Origin: Candidatus Merdenecus merdavium
GTDB lineage: Bacteria > Bacillota > Clostridia > Lachnospirales > Lachnospiraceae
Length of the DNA stretch: 13,828 nucleotides
NCBI GenBank assembly: GCA_018715425.1
Contig: DVLR01000030.1
Span: 1-13,828, forward strand
Direction of reading: 5' to 3'
In this document: piece by piece, positions 1 through 7,031 of the stretch
Numbering within the stretch: position 1 is the stretch's first letter
Layout of the letters: each line of letters begins with the position of its first letter
Notes under the pieces: model-generated
What the model was told of the DNA's origin: nothing
The model's database searches: none
The model's input: only the letters and a program-made list of their open reading frames with translations
Program-made: the position numbers and the translations under genes

Positions 1-172
1 GCCTGGAGGATTTGTCTTTTTAGATAATGGAAATGGAAGGATGAAGCCAACGGCAAAAGAAATCTTTCATCTACCTGATCTGGTCATTACAGGAGATGCA
101 AAAACGGCAGCAAAGCGTATTTCTTTTCATAAGGAAACGCATAAAATTGCTTTGGATACAAAGAAGCAATGA
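1..172 (+). CDS. 3' end of an unrecognised gene (partial)
   Basis: An open frame enters the window (first whole codon at position 2) and stops at TGA 170-172, giving about 56 C-terminal residues. The end is basic, finishing DTKKQ, and has no cysteine cluster, membrane segment or motif that I can name. It lies 32 bp upstream of the nuoE-like start with no terminator between, so it is probably cotranscribed with the formate dehydrogenase genes. From its position it could be a molybdenum-cofactor or FDH accessory protein, but the visible tail does not resemble the FdhD or MoaA C-termini I know. No function is assigned. Confidence 0.6.
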   Translation, partial: PGGFVFLDNGNGRMKPTAKEIFHLPDLVITGDAKTAAKRISFHKETHKIALDTKKQ

Positions 173-191
173 TATAAGATCATAAGGAAAT

Positions 192-197
192 AGGAGG
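192..197 (+). promoter_or_regulatory. Ribosome binding site selecting the GTG start of nuoE
   Basis: A perfect AGGAGG lies 7 nt upstream of GTG at 205. No ATG is equally well placed, so the GTG is the best start for the nuoE-like gene. Confidence 0.8.
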
Positions 198-204
198 ATA
201 CAAA

Positions 205-693
205 GTGAGTCAGGAATTAACCTTGGAACAAAAACTAGAGATTATTGAGAGGGATGGAAGCAGCAAAGAGGATGTTTTAAGAATCCTTATTGACTTACAG
301 CATGCTGATCCAAAAGGATATATTGATGAGGAGACTGCTAAACTTGTAGGAGATAAAGTAGGCCTTACCTTAACAAAAGTGTATGAAATTATGACATTCT
401 ATGCTTTCTTAAAAACGAAACCTCAAGCGAAATATGTATTGAAGATCTGTAATAGTTCACCTTGTCATTTTTCAGGGGTTAGTGGTGTCACAGATACATT
501 AAAAGAATTATTAGGTGTCGATATAGGGGAAACCACAAAAGATAATCTTTTTGCTTACCATTTCATTCCATGCTGTGGTGCTTGTGACATAGGTCCAGTC
601 ATTAAAATTAAGGATACGGTATACGGCGATCTTAATAAAGAAAAGATCAAGCAATTAATTGATGACTTAAAGCAAGGGCTAAGAGATCAATAG
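205..693 (+). CDS. nuoE: NuoE-like 2Fe-2S (thioredoxin-fold) subunit of NAD-linked formate dehydrogenase
   Basis: This 162-residue protein belongs to the 24-kDa subunit family of complex I (NuoE, HydC/HndA-like). The N-terminal half is the helical bundle typical of the family. The C-terminal half is the thioredoxin-like 2Fe-2S domain, with ligands C82 and C87 (CNSSPC) and C123 and C127 (CCGAC), the usual CX4C plus CX3C pattern. It should relay electrons to or from the FMN subunit encoded directly downstream. The start is GTG with a strong ribosome binding site. The gap to nuoF is 32 bp with no terminator. Because fdhF rather than an iron hydrogenase gene follows, I assign it to a formate dehydrogenase complex; the fold alone does not distinguish this from a hydrogenase subunit. 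Confidence 0.9.
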   Translation: MSQELTLEQKLEIIERDGSSKEDVLRILIDLQHADPKGYIDEETAKLVGDKVGLTLTKVYEIMTFYAFLKTKPQAKYVLKICNSSPCHFSGVSGVTDTLKELLGVDIGETTKDNLFAYHFIPCCGACDIGPVIKIKDTVYGDLNKEKIKQLIDDLKQGLRDQ

Positions 694-725
694 TAGGAGA
701 AGAATAAAAAGGAGTTTAAGTGTAA

Positions 726-1985
726 ATGAAAAATAGTGAACCAGTATTATTAAAAAGAGTTGGAAAAATGACAGATCCAGCCTCAGTGGAAGAATACGTA
801 AAACTGGGGGGCTTTGAGGGTATTAAAAAAGCTATATCTATGGATAAAGAAGAGATATTAGCAGAAATTGATACTGCCCATGTAAGAGGAAGAGGTGGTG
901 CAGCTTATCCTATGGGTAGAAAATGGATACACTTATATGAAATGGATCACGATACAAAATATATTGTATGTAATGCAGATGAGGGTGAACCAGGAACCTT
1001 TAAAGACAAAGTATTATTAGATCGTGATCCCTTAAGTGTTATAGAAGGAATGTTAATCGCTGGATATTTGTTTCGTTCAAAGCAGGGCTATATTTATATT
1101 AGAGGTGAGTATAGAACGATACATAAAGTGTTTAAAAAAGCCTTAGAACAGGCGAAAGCGGCAGGATATTTAGGAAAGAATATTATGGGAATCGAAGGAT
1201 TTAATTATGACATTAATATTGTTTCTGGAAGTGGTGCTTATGTATGTGGAGAAAATTCAGCCCTTCTAAATTCTATTGAAGGAAAGGTAGGAAGACCAAG
1301 AGTGAAACCACCACATTTAGCAGAGGTAGGATTATATGGAAAACCAACCTTGGTAAATAATGTGGAATCTTATGCTTGTGTACCTGTTATTTTAACAGAA
1401 GGTGGTCAAACATTTTTAAACTATGGAACACCAGACGGCGGTGGAACAAAATTAATATCCATCTCAGGCCATGCAAAAAATCGTGGTGTTTATGAAGTAA
1501 AACTAGGTACTAAATTAAAAGATATCTTATATTCGGAAGAATTTGGTGGTGGTACTTCCACAGGAAAGGAAATTAAGTTCGTACACTTTGGAGGTCAATC
1601 AGGTCCAATTGGATATTTAGAAGATTGTGATCTTGAATATAGTTATGAAGGTCTATGGAATAATGGGCTAGCTGTTGGTTCGGGAGCAATTGTTGTCATG
1701 GATGAATCTGTCAGCATCGTAGAATATTTAAAGAGCGTTATGGAGTTTTTTGCTCATGAATCTTGTGGGAAATGTACCCCTTGTAGAATCGGAACTACAA
1801 GAGCAGCAGAATTATTAAAAGATTTTACCACAGGTAGAGCTAAAAAAGGAGACTTAGAACGTCTGGAAAAAATGTTACAACATATTACATTTTTATCAGC
1901 TTGTGGACTTGGACAGTCTGCGGCAGTAGCTTTTCAATCAGCCTTAAAACATGGGCGAGAAGAATTTGAAAGCTTGATTAAATAG
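726..1985 (+). CDS. nuoF: NuoF-like NAD(H)/FMN/4Fe-4S subunit of formate dehydrogenase
   Basis: This 419-residue protein of the complex I 51-kDa family exchanges electrons with NAD(P)H through FMN. Visible motifs are the glycine-rich nucleotide-binding stretch GRGGAAYPMG (54-64), CNADEGEPGTF (82-92) for FMN, the GSGAYVCGENSAL segment (168-180), the SLBB region (about 240-325), and 4Fe-4S ligands C347, C350, C353 and C393. Its length matches the core NuoF. It lacks both the N-terminal thioredoxin-like extension and the C-terminal two-cluster ferredoxin domain found in the roughly 600-residue HydB/HndC proteins of bifurcating hydrogenases. ATG at 726 follows AAAGGAG (708-714) with a longish 11-nt gap. 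The gene sits between nuoE and fdhF, 18 bp from the latter. NAD versus NADP preference cannot be read here. Confidence 0.93.
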   Translation: MKNSEPVLLKRVGKMTDPASVEEYVKLGGFEGIKKAISMDKEEILAEIDTAHVRGRGGAAYPMGRKWIHLYEMDHDTKYIVCNADEGEPGTFKDKVLLDRDPLSVIEGMLIAGYLFRSKQGYIYIRGEYRTIHKVFKKALEQAKAAGYLGKNIMGIEGFNYDINIVSGSGAYVCGENSALLNSIEGKVGRPRVKPPHLAEVGLYGKPTLVNNVESYACVPVILTEGGQTFLNYGTPDGGGTKLISISGHAKNRGVYEVKLGTKLKDILYSEEFGGGTSTGKEIKFVHFGGQSGPIGYLEDCDLEYSYEGLWNNGLAVGSGAIVVMDESVSIVEYLKSVMEFFAHESCGKCTPCRIGTTRAAELLKDFTTGRAKKGDLERLEKMLQHITFLSACGLGQSAAVAFQSALKHGREEFESLIK

Positions 1986-1988
1986 TGC

Positions 1989-1995
1989 AAGGAGG
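1989..1995 (+). promoter_or_regulatory. Ribosome binding site selecting the TTG start of fdhF
   Basis: AAGGAGG lies 8 nt before TTG at 2004. The next in-frame ATG, at 2031, has no Shine-Dalgarno sequence at a usable distance, so TTG is preferred. Confidence 0.75.
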
Positions 1996-2003
1996 AATAG
2001 AGA

Positions 2004-4733
2004 TTGTCAGTAATTTTAGATATAGATCAAATGGTAACGTGTGAAATAAATGGAAAAAGCTGTACTACAAAGCCAGGTACTACGATTTTAGAAGCCAGCA
2101 GAGAGATGGGAATAGAAATCCCTACCTTGTGTAATATGAAAGAACTAGCACCAGATGGCTCTTGTCGTATGTGTGTAGTAGAAGTAGAAGGAGGACGAAA
2201 AGGTGGCTTAGTTACTTCTTGTACAGAACATTGTAAAGAAGGAATGAAGATTCATACTCACTCTGAAAGAGTTGTAGAATCAAGAAAATTTATCTTAGAC
2301 TTACTTTTAAGCAATCATGTCTTTAACTGCTTTAAATGTGGTAGCAATGGAAATTGTAAATTACAAGATTATTCCTTAGAATATGGGTTGGAAAAATCAT
2401 CTTATATACGTGGAAAGAAAGTGAAATTAGGACAAAACGATACTTCCAATTCATTATTCGAATTTAATCCAGAATTATGTATTATGTGTAGAAGATGTGC
2501 AAGAGTTTGCGAAAATCTTCAAGGGCGAGACGTTATTAGTATTTCTGGCAGAGGTTTCGATACTCAAATGAGTCCTGCTTATGGTTTACCTTGGTCAGAG
2601 TCTAATTGTGAATCTTGTGGTAACTGTGTATCACACTGCCCAACTGGAGCATTAGTATCAAAGGACAATAGAAAAAACTACAGAATGTATGAGGTAGAAA
2701 AAGTCAGAACCACATGTCCACACTGTGGTACTGGTTGTCAAATGGATCTTTTAGTTAAGAATAATCGAATCGTTGGAGTAGAACCAGCAAATGGTGAGGC
2801 TAATAGCAACATTCTTTGTGTGAAAGGTAAATTTGGATCCTATAAATTCATTCATTCGCCAGAACGTTTAAAACATCCACTGATTAAAAAGAATGGAGTA
2901 TTTGAAGAGGCGAGCTGGGAAGAAGCACTGGATCTTATCGAAAGTAAATTTAAGACGATTAAAAAAGAGTACGGTTCAGATGCTATTGCAGGTTTTTCTT
3001 GTTCTAGAGCACCAAATGAAGATAACTATCTCTTCCAAAAGATGATGAGAGCGGCATTTGGTACAAACAATGTAGATAACTGTGCTAGAGTATGTCACTC
3101 TGCATCAGTTCACGGTCTTGCCATGACCCTAGGATCAGGCGCAATGACCAATCCAATAAAAGATATTACAAGAGATATTGACGTTATCTTATTGGTTGGA
3201 TCTAATACAACAGAGGCCCATCCAGTTATTGGTTCTCAAATTCGCACAGCCATAAGAAAAGGAACAAAGATTATTGTTGTAGATCCAAGAAAGATTGATT
3301 TAGCAGAAAATGCAGATATCTTTATGCAAATCAGACCGGGTACCAATGTGGCTTTTGCCAATGGTATGGCTCATATTATTATAAAAGAAGGATTAGCAGA
3401 TAAAAACTTTATAGAATCTAGAACAGAAGGTTACGAAGAATATGCTAAATTAGTAGAATCCTATACTCCTGAAAGAGTGGCAAAGATTTGTAAAATAAAA
3501 GAAGAAGATTTAAGAAAAGCAGCAATTATGTATGCAAAGGCTCCTAAGGCTCCAATTATTTATTGTCTAGGAGTAACAGAACATTCTTCTGGAACAGAAG
3601 GAGTAATGAGTTTATCCAACTTAGCTATGTTGGTTGGTAAACTTGGTAAATCAGGTTGTGGTATCAATCCTCTAAGGGGACAGAACAACGTACAAGGTGC
3701 TTGTGATATGGGATGTATGCCATATGATTTTCCAGGATATCAAAAAGTAGCTAACGAAGAGGTAATGAAAAAGTTTGAAAAGGCATGGGGAGTTCCGTTA
3801 AATCATAAAACAGGATTAACATCTACTCAAGTATTGCCAGCTGCTACAGCAGGAACCGTGAAAGGTCTTTACATCTTTGGAGAAGATCCAATGGTTACAG
3901 ATCCAGATATTGCACATGTAAGGAAGGCATTAGAAAGTTTAGACTTCCTAGTTGTTCAAGAATTATTTATGACCGATACGGCAGAATTAGCAGATGTTGT
4001 TTTACCTGGTGTTAGCTATGCCGAAAAAGAAGGTACCTTTTCTAATACAGAAAGACGAGTACAAAGAGTTAGGAAAGCTGTTGAATTAGAAGGCGAAATG
4101 CGTTTAGATACGGAGATTTTTGCAGATGTAATGACTCGTATGGGATATCCAACGGCTCATATGACGTCAGCAGATATTATGAAGGAACTTGCTTCTGTAA
4201 CACCTAATTTTGCTGGAATAAGCCATGCTAGATTAGATGCTGGTGAAACTCTGCAATGGCCTTGCTTAGATGAACATGATAAAGGAAAATATATTATGCA
4301 TGAAGGAACGTTCTCTAGAGGGCTTGGGTTGTTTTATCCAGCGGAATATAAAGAGTCTAAAGAGCTTCCAGATGAAGAATATCCATTATTATTAGTAACA
4401 GGTCGTATGCTTTACCATTACAACACCAGATCTATGACAGGTAAAACAGAAGGAATCAATGCTATATCTAATGAATCTTATATCGAAATAAATGAAGAAG
4501 ATGCAGGAATGATGGGAGTTAAAAATGGAGACAAAGTAAAGGTACGCTCTCGTAGAGGTGAAATTGAAACCACAGCAGTGGTAGGTCAAAAGACCAATCC
4601 TCAAGAAGTATTTATGACCTTCCACTTCCCAGACGGAAATGCAAACCATGTAACAAATGCAGTATTTGATGATATAGCTAATATACCTGAATATAAAGTA
4701 TGTGCTGTTAGAGTAAGTAAGTCTGAAAAATAA
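2004..4733 (+). CDS. fdhF: Cysteine-type formate dehydrogenase catalytic subunit with NuoG-like N-terminal Fe-S region
   Basis: This 909-residue cytoplasmic molybdopterin (Mo or W) enzyme interconverts formate and CO2. In order it has a 2Fe-2S domain (C43, C54, C57, C73), a His-Cys3 4Fe-4S site (H105, C109, C112, C118), two ferredoxin clusters (C159/162/165/169 and C202/205/208/212), the FDH 4Fe-4S site (C238, C241, C245, C272), the molybdopterin core and a C-terminal molydopterin-dinucleotide-binding domain (about 790-905). The active-site segment is CARVCHS with C364 (codon TGT 3093-3095) where Sec-containing relatives have U. H365, K274 and R558 (LRGQNNVQGACD) match conserved FDH residues. 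The absence of an N-terminal Tat signal indicates a soluble protein. The architecture resembles Moorella FdhA and clostridial FdhF2. It starts with TTG and is 47 bp from moeA. It could run as formate oxidase or CO2 reductase. Confidence 0.93.
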   Translation: MSVILDIDQMVTCEINGKSCTTKPGTTILEASREMGIEIPTLCNMKELAPDGSCRMCVVEVEGGRKGGLVTSCTEHCKEGMKIHTHSERVVESRKFILDLLLSNHVFNCFKCGSNGNCKLQDYSLEYGLEKSSYIRGKKVKLGQNDTSNSLFEFNPELCIMCRRCARVCENLQGRDVISISGRGFDTQMSPAYGLPWSESNCESCGNCVSHCPTGALVSKDNRKNYRMYEVEKVRTTCPHCGTGCQMDLLVKNNRIVGVEPANGEANSNILCVKGKFGSYKFIHSPERLKHPLIKKNGVFEEASWEEALDLIESKFKTIKKEYGSDAIAGFSCSRAPNEDNYLFQKMMRAAFGTNNVDNCARVCHSASVHGLAMTLGSGAMTNPIKDITRDIDVILLVGSNTTEAHPVIGSQIRTAIRKGTKIIVVDPRKIDLAENADIFMQIRPGTNVAFANGMAHIIIKEGLADKNFIESRTEGYEEYAKLVESYTPERVAKICKIKEEDLRKAAIMYAKAPKAPIIYCLGVTEHSSGTEGVMSLSNLAMLVGKLGKSGCGINPLRGQNNVQGACDMGCMPYDFPGYQKVANEEVMKKFEKAWGVPLNHKTGLTSTQVLPAATAGTVKGLYIFGEDPMVTDPDIAHVRKALESLDFLVVQELFMTDTAELADVVLPGVSYAEKEGTFSNTERRVQRVRKAVELEGEMRLDTEIFADVMTRMGYPTAHMTSADIMKELASVTPNFAGISHARLDAGETLQWPCLDEHDKGKYIMHEGTFSRGLGLFYPAEYKESKELPDEEYPLLLVTGRMLYHYNTRSMTGKTEGINAISNESYIEINEEDAGMMGVKNGDKVKVRSRRGEIETTAVVGQKTNPQEVFMTFHFPDGNANHVTNAVFDDIANIPEYKVCAVRVSKSEK

Positions 4734-4780
4734 TGGTAAGTGTTAAAATATACAGATTAAGGGATGAATAGAGGATAAAG

Positions 4781-5998
4781 ATGATAAACGTAGAAGAAGG
4801 AGTTCAATTATTATTAAAACAGATAAAGCCCCAGACAAAAACCATGGAGTTAGAGCTTTTAGATTCCATAGGATGGGTATTAAGTGATGACGTGTATGCA
4901 CCCTTCTCTGTACCTCACTTCCCGAAATCTGGTATGGATGGCTATGCCATACGCAGTGAAGATAGTATTTCTGCATCCTTGGATCATCCTATCCAATTAC
5001 AGGTAGTGGGAGAGATTTTGGCAGGTGATGACAAGGAGTATCAAGCTCAAGAACTAACGGCAGTTCGCATTATGACTGGTGGGGAAGTTCCAAAGGGATA
5101 CGACTGTGTGATCAAACAAGAGGATACTGATTATGGAGAAGAAACCGTACAGATCTTTAAAGAATTAAAGCCTTATGAAAACTACTGCAAGATTGGAGAA
5201 GATATTGAGAAGGGAGAAAAAATTATAGAAAAGCACACTAGGCTTACCTGCTCTCATATTGGTGTATTGGCTAGTATGGGAATATCAAAGGTTCGTGTGC
5301 TTGCTCCTTTAAAAGTTGGAATCATAGCTACTGGCAGTGAAATCATAAAACCTGGGGATTTACTTGGACCTGCGAAGGTATACAGTAGTAGCAGCTATAA
5401 TATAGCAGGATTTTTACAATGCCAAGGTGTAGATGTAAAGTTTATTCATATTTGTAAAGATGAGAAGTCTCTCATGGAAGATATGATTAAGAACGAAATA
5501 GAAAAGGTAGATCTTCTGATTACAACAGGTGCCGTATCTGTAGGAAAGAAAGATATTATACCAGAGGTATTAGAAGGCATTGGGGCGAAGATCCTTTTTC
5601 AAAGAGTGAATATGAAACCTGGAACCCCAGTCCTTTCTAGTATCTATCAGGATAAAGTTATCCTTAGTTTTTCTGGAAATCCTTTTGCATCTTTTATAAA
5701 CTTTCAAGTGTTTTTTTGGCCGATTTTAGGAAAATATCTAAGTAATGATACTTTTTTGCTAAAGAAAGGGAAAGCAGTAGTAAAAGAAGGATTTTTAAAA
5801 AGCACAAAATTAAGAAGATACGTCAGAGCTTTTGAAGAAAATGGTGAAGTGTCATTGATCTCAAAAAATCATTTTTCTTCAGTATTATCCAGTGTTCTTG
5901 ATTGTAACTGCATTCTTATTCAAGAGGAAGAAAGAGAAATCAGGGTAGGAGAAGTGGTAGACATTTTATATATTAAAGGAAGTATGTCCTTTATATAA
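4781..5998 (+). CDS. moeA: Molybdopterin molybdenumtransferase MoeA
   Basis: This 405-residue protein of usual MoeA length inserts molybdate into adenylylated molybdopterin. Family signatures are GMDGYAIRSED (51-61), the AVRIMTGGEVPKGYDCVIKQED stretch (94-115), GIIATGSEI (180-188) in the MogA-like domain, TTGAVSVGKKD (248-258) matching the TTGGVSVGxxD catalytic motif, NMKPGTPV (277-284), FSGNPFAS (297-304), and a C-terminal beta-barrel domain. Two departures are a Gly-to-Ala change at 251 and an SSS run (202-204) where many MoeA proteins have a conserved D-S-N, so it is a divergent paralogue type. ATG 4781 follows GAGG (4771-4774). Its place behind fdhF suggests it supplies cofactor to this enzyme. 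Its 3' end converges on lysR with 3 bp between the stop codons. Confidence 0.9.
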   Translation: MINVEEGVQLLLKQIKPQTKTMELELLDSIGWVLSDDVYAPFSVPHFPKSGMDGYAIRSEDSISASLDHPIQLQVVGEILAGDDKEYQAQELTAVRIMTGGEVPKGYDCVIKQEDTDYGEETVQIFKELKPYENYCKIGEDIEKGEKIIEKHTRLTCSHIGVLASMGISKVRVLAPLKVGIIATGSEIIKPGDLLGPAKVYSSSSYNIAGFLQCQGVDVKFIHICKDEKSLMEDMIKNEIEKVDLLITTGAVSVGKKDIIPEVLEGIGAKILFQRVNMKPGTPVLSSIYQDKVILSFSGNPFASFINFQVFFWPILGKYLSNDTFLLKKGKAVVKEGFLKSTKLRRYVRAFEENGEVSLISKNHFSSVLSSVLDCNCILIQEEEREIRVGEVVDILYIKGSMSFI

Positions 5999-6014
5999 AA
6001 GTCAATCTACCATT
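5953..6014. terminator. Imperfect hairpin spanning the convergent moeA and lysR stop codons; possible bidirectional terminator
   Basis: Arm 5964-5980 pairs with 5987-6000 (8 bp, a 3-nt bulge at 5972-5974, then 6 bp) around the loop AGTATG. Outside it, 5953-5961 pairs with 6006-6014 (9 bp, one G-U) across an asymmetric internal loop. Both stop codons (5996-5998 plus, 6002-6004 minus) lie in the 3' half. There is no classical U-tract on either strand, and the stem is mostly A-T, so the terminator role is an inference from structure and position. Confidence 0.5.
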
Positions 6015-6910
6015 CCACCTTCCTTTTGAAAAAAGTCAACAAATTCTAAAGTAGTATGAGATAAGGTACTGGTTTTTGTATGAGCAAAGCCAATGGTGCG
6101 TTTGGGAATCGGGACGTCTAAAGGAAGATGGATCAAAGAACCTTCTGTTAGGTGTGGCTGTACGAATTCTTTTATTACACAGGCGGCACCAAGACCAATG
6201 GTGGCAAATTCAATAAGTAAATCCATGGAGGATACCTCGAGAACATGACTTAATTCTAAGTTGTTTTTTCGTAGGTATCCTTCTACATACTGTCTTGTTA
6301 AATTTTCTTTATCCAAAATCATAAGGGCAGAGTAATTTAAAATATTTTTGCTATGTTTTGGATTTCTAACTTTTACATTGTCGATATATTGTTTTGTTGC
6401 AACAAAAATATCTTCTATTTCACCCAAAGGATAGAATGCAACGTTTTGTTTGTTGGAGGGTTGACCAATGAGTCCGATATCAATGTTGTGGTCTTCCAAC
6501 ATTTGCAAAGTAATATTGCTAGATTGACATTCGATTGAAATTTTAATATGGGGATGCAAGGAAACAAACTTTTTCAAGTAAGGTAACAAAATGTGCTTGC
6601 AAAGAGTTGTGCTAACACCAATCTTTAGGTGTCCCATACCAAGTTCTGTGATTTGCTGTAATTTTCCTTCTCCAACTTTTAAAGTTTCAAATGCAGATTG
6701 TACATATTGATAAAGAAGTTTACCTTCTTCTGTTAACTCCACTCCTCTGGAGTTTCTTAAAAACAAGGTTGTATTTAAGCCCTCTTCTAATTTTTTAATG
6801 GATTTGCTAATAGCAGGCTGACTGATAAATAATTCTTCAGCAGCTTTAGAAATATTTCCCCTAGTTGCAACCGTATAAAAGACGCGATACAAGGATAGTG
6901 ATTGATTCAT
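6002..6910 (-). CDS. LysR-family transcriptional regulator, probable regulator of leuCD
   Basis: This 302-residue protein has the standard LysR layout. An N-terminal winged helix-turn-helix (about 1-62) contains SKAAEELFISQPAISKSIKKLE (21-42) and TLFLRNSRGVELTEEG (48-63), then comes a linker helix and a two-lobed effector-binding domain (about 92-295). It is transcribed divergently from leuC with 121 bp between the start codons, the usual arrangement for a LysR regulator and its target. The ligand cannot be read from sequence; by context a leucine-pathway intermediate such as 2-isopropylmalate is plausible. ATG at 6910 has an AGGGGG 14 nt upstream, rather far. A consensus promoter (6950-6979) lies upstream and overlaps a dyad, which suggests autoregulation. 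Alternatively it could regulate the fdh operon, with which it converges, but that is less likely. Confidence 0.92.
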   Translation of the reverse strand: MNQSLSLYRVFYTVATRGNISKAAEELFISQPAISKSIKKLEEGLNTTLFLRNSRGVELTEEGKLLYQYVQSAFETLKVGEGKLQQITELGMGHLKIGVSTTLCKHILLPYLKKFVSLHPHIKISIECQSSNITLQMLEDHNIDIGLIGQPSNKQNVAFYPLGEIEDIFVATKQYIDNVKVRNPKHSKNILNYSALMILDKENLTRQYVEGYLRKNNLELSHVLEVSSMDLLIEFATIGLGAACVIKEFVQPHLTEGSLIHLPLDVPIPKRTIGFAHTKTSTLSHTTLEFVDFFQKEGGMVD

Positions 6911-6947
6911 AACTTAAAGTAATACCCCCTATTCATAATATGTATTT

Positions 6948-6971
6948 CTATTATAGCAAATTTTATGATAG
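6948..6971. promoter_or_regulatory. Interrupted dyad between lysR and leuC, candidate LysR operator
   Basis: CTATTATA (6948-6955) and TATGATAG (6964-6971) form an inverted repeat with one mismatch and an 8-bp A/T-rich spacer. This resembles the interrupted dyad (T-N11-A type) bound by LysR proteins. It overlaps the -10 and spacer of the lysR promoter. ATAGCAA also occurs twice, at 6953-6959 and 6973-6979, exactly 20 bp apart, which is two helical turns. Binding is inferred. Confidence 0.5.
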
Positions 6972-6979
6972 AATAGCAA
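6950..6979 (-). promoter_or_regulatory. Promoter of lysR
   Basis: On the minus strand, -35 TTGCTA (6979-6974) and a perfect -10 TATAAT (6955-6950) are separated by 18 bp. The start point should fall near 6943, giving a leader of about 33 nt. For leuC in the other direction only a weak candidate is seen (TATAAA 6982-6987 without a good -35), in keeping with activator dependence. Confidence 0.7.
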
Positions 6980-7031
6980 CATATAAAAATAGAAGAATAC
7001 TTGAGTTTAAAAGTTACAGGAGGAAAAGAGT

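Noticed and set aside
205..1985. Assignment of nuoE-nuoF to an iron-only hydrogenase
   Set aside because: The third gene has formate dehydrogenase motifs (CARVCHS, LRGQNNVQGACD) and lacks the H-cluster cysteine motifs.
4392..4649. Open frame on the minus strand inside the 3' part of fdhF
   Set aside because: It lies entirely within a well-supported gene, has no ribosome binding site, and encodes no recognisable protein.
4743..4976. Minus-strand open frame opposite the start of moeA
   Set aside because: It is antisense to a conserved N-terminal MoeA region and has no signals or homology that I recognise.
6353..6538. Plus-strand open frame inside lysR
   Set aside because: It is a short, hydrophobic shadow of the LysR effector domain without a ribosome binding site.
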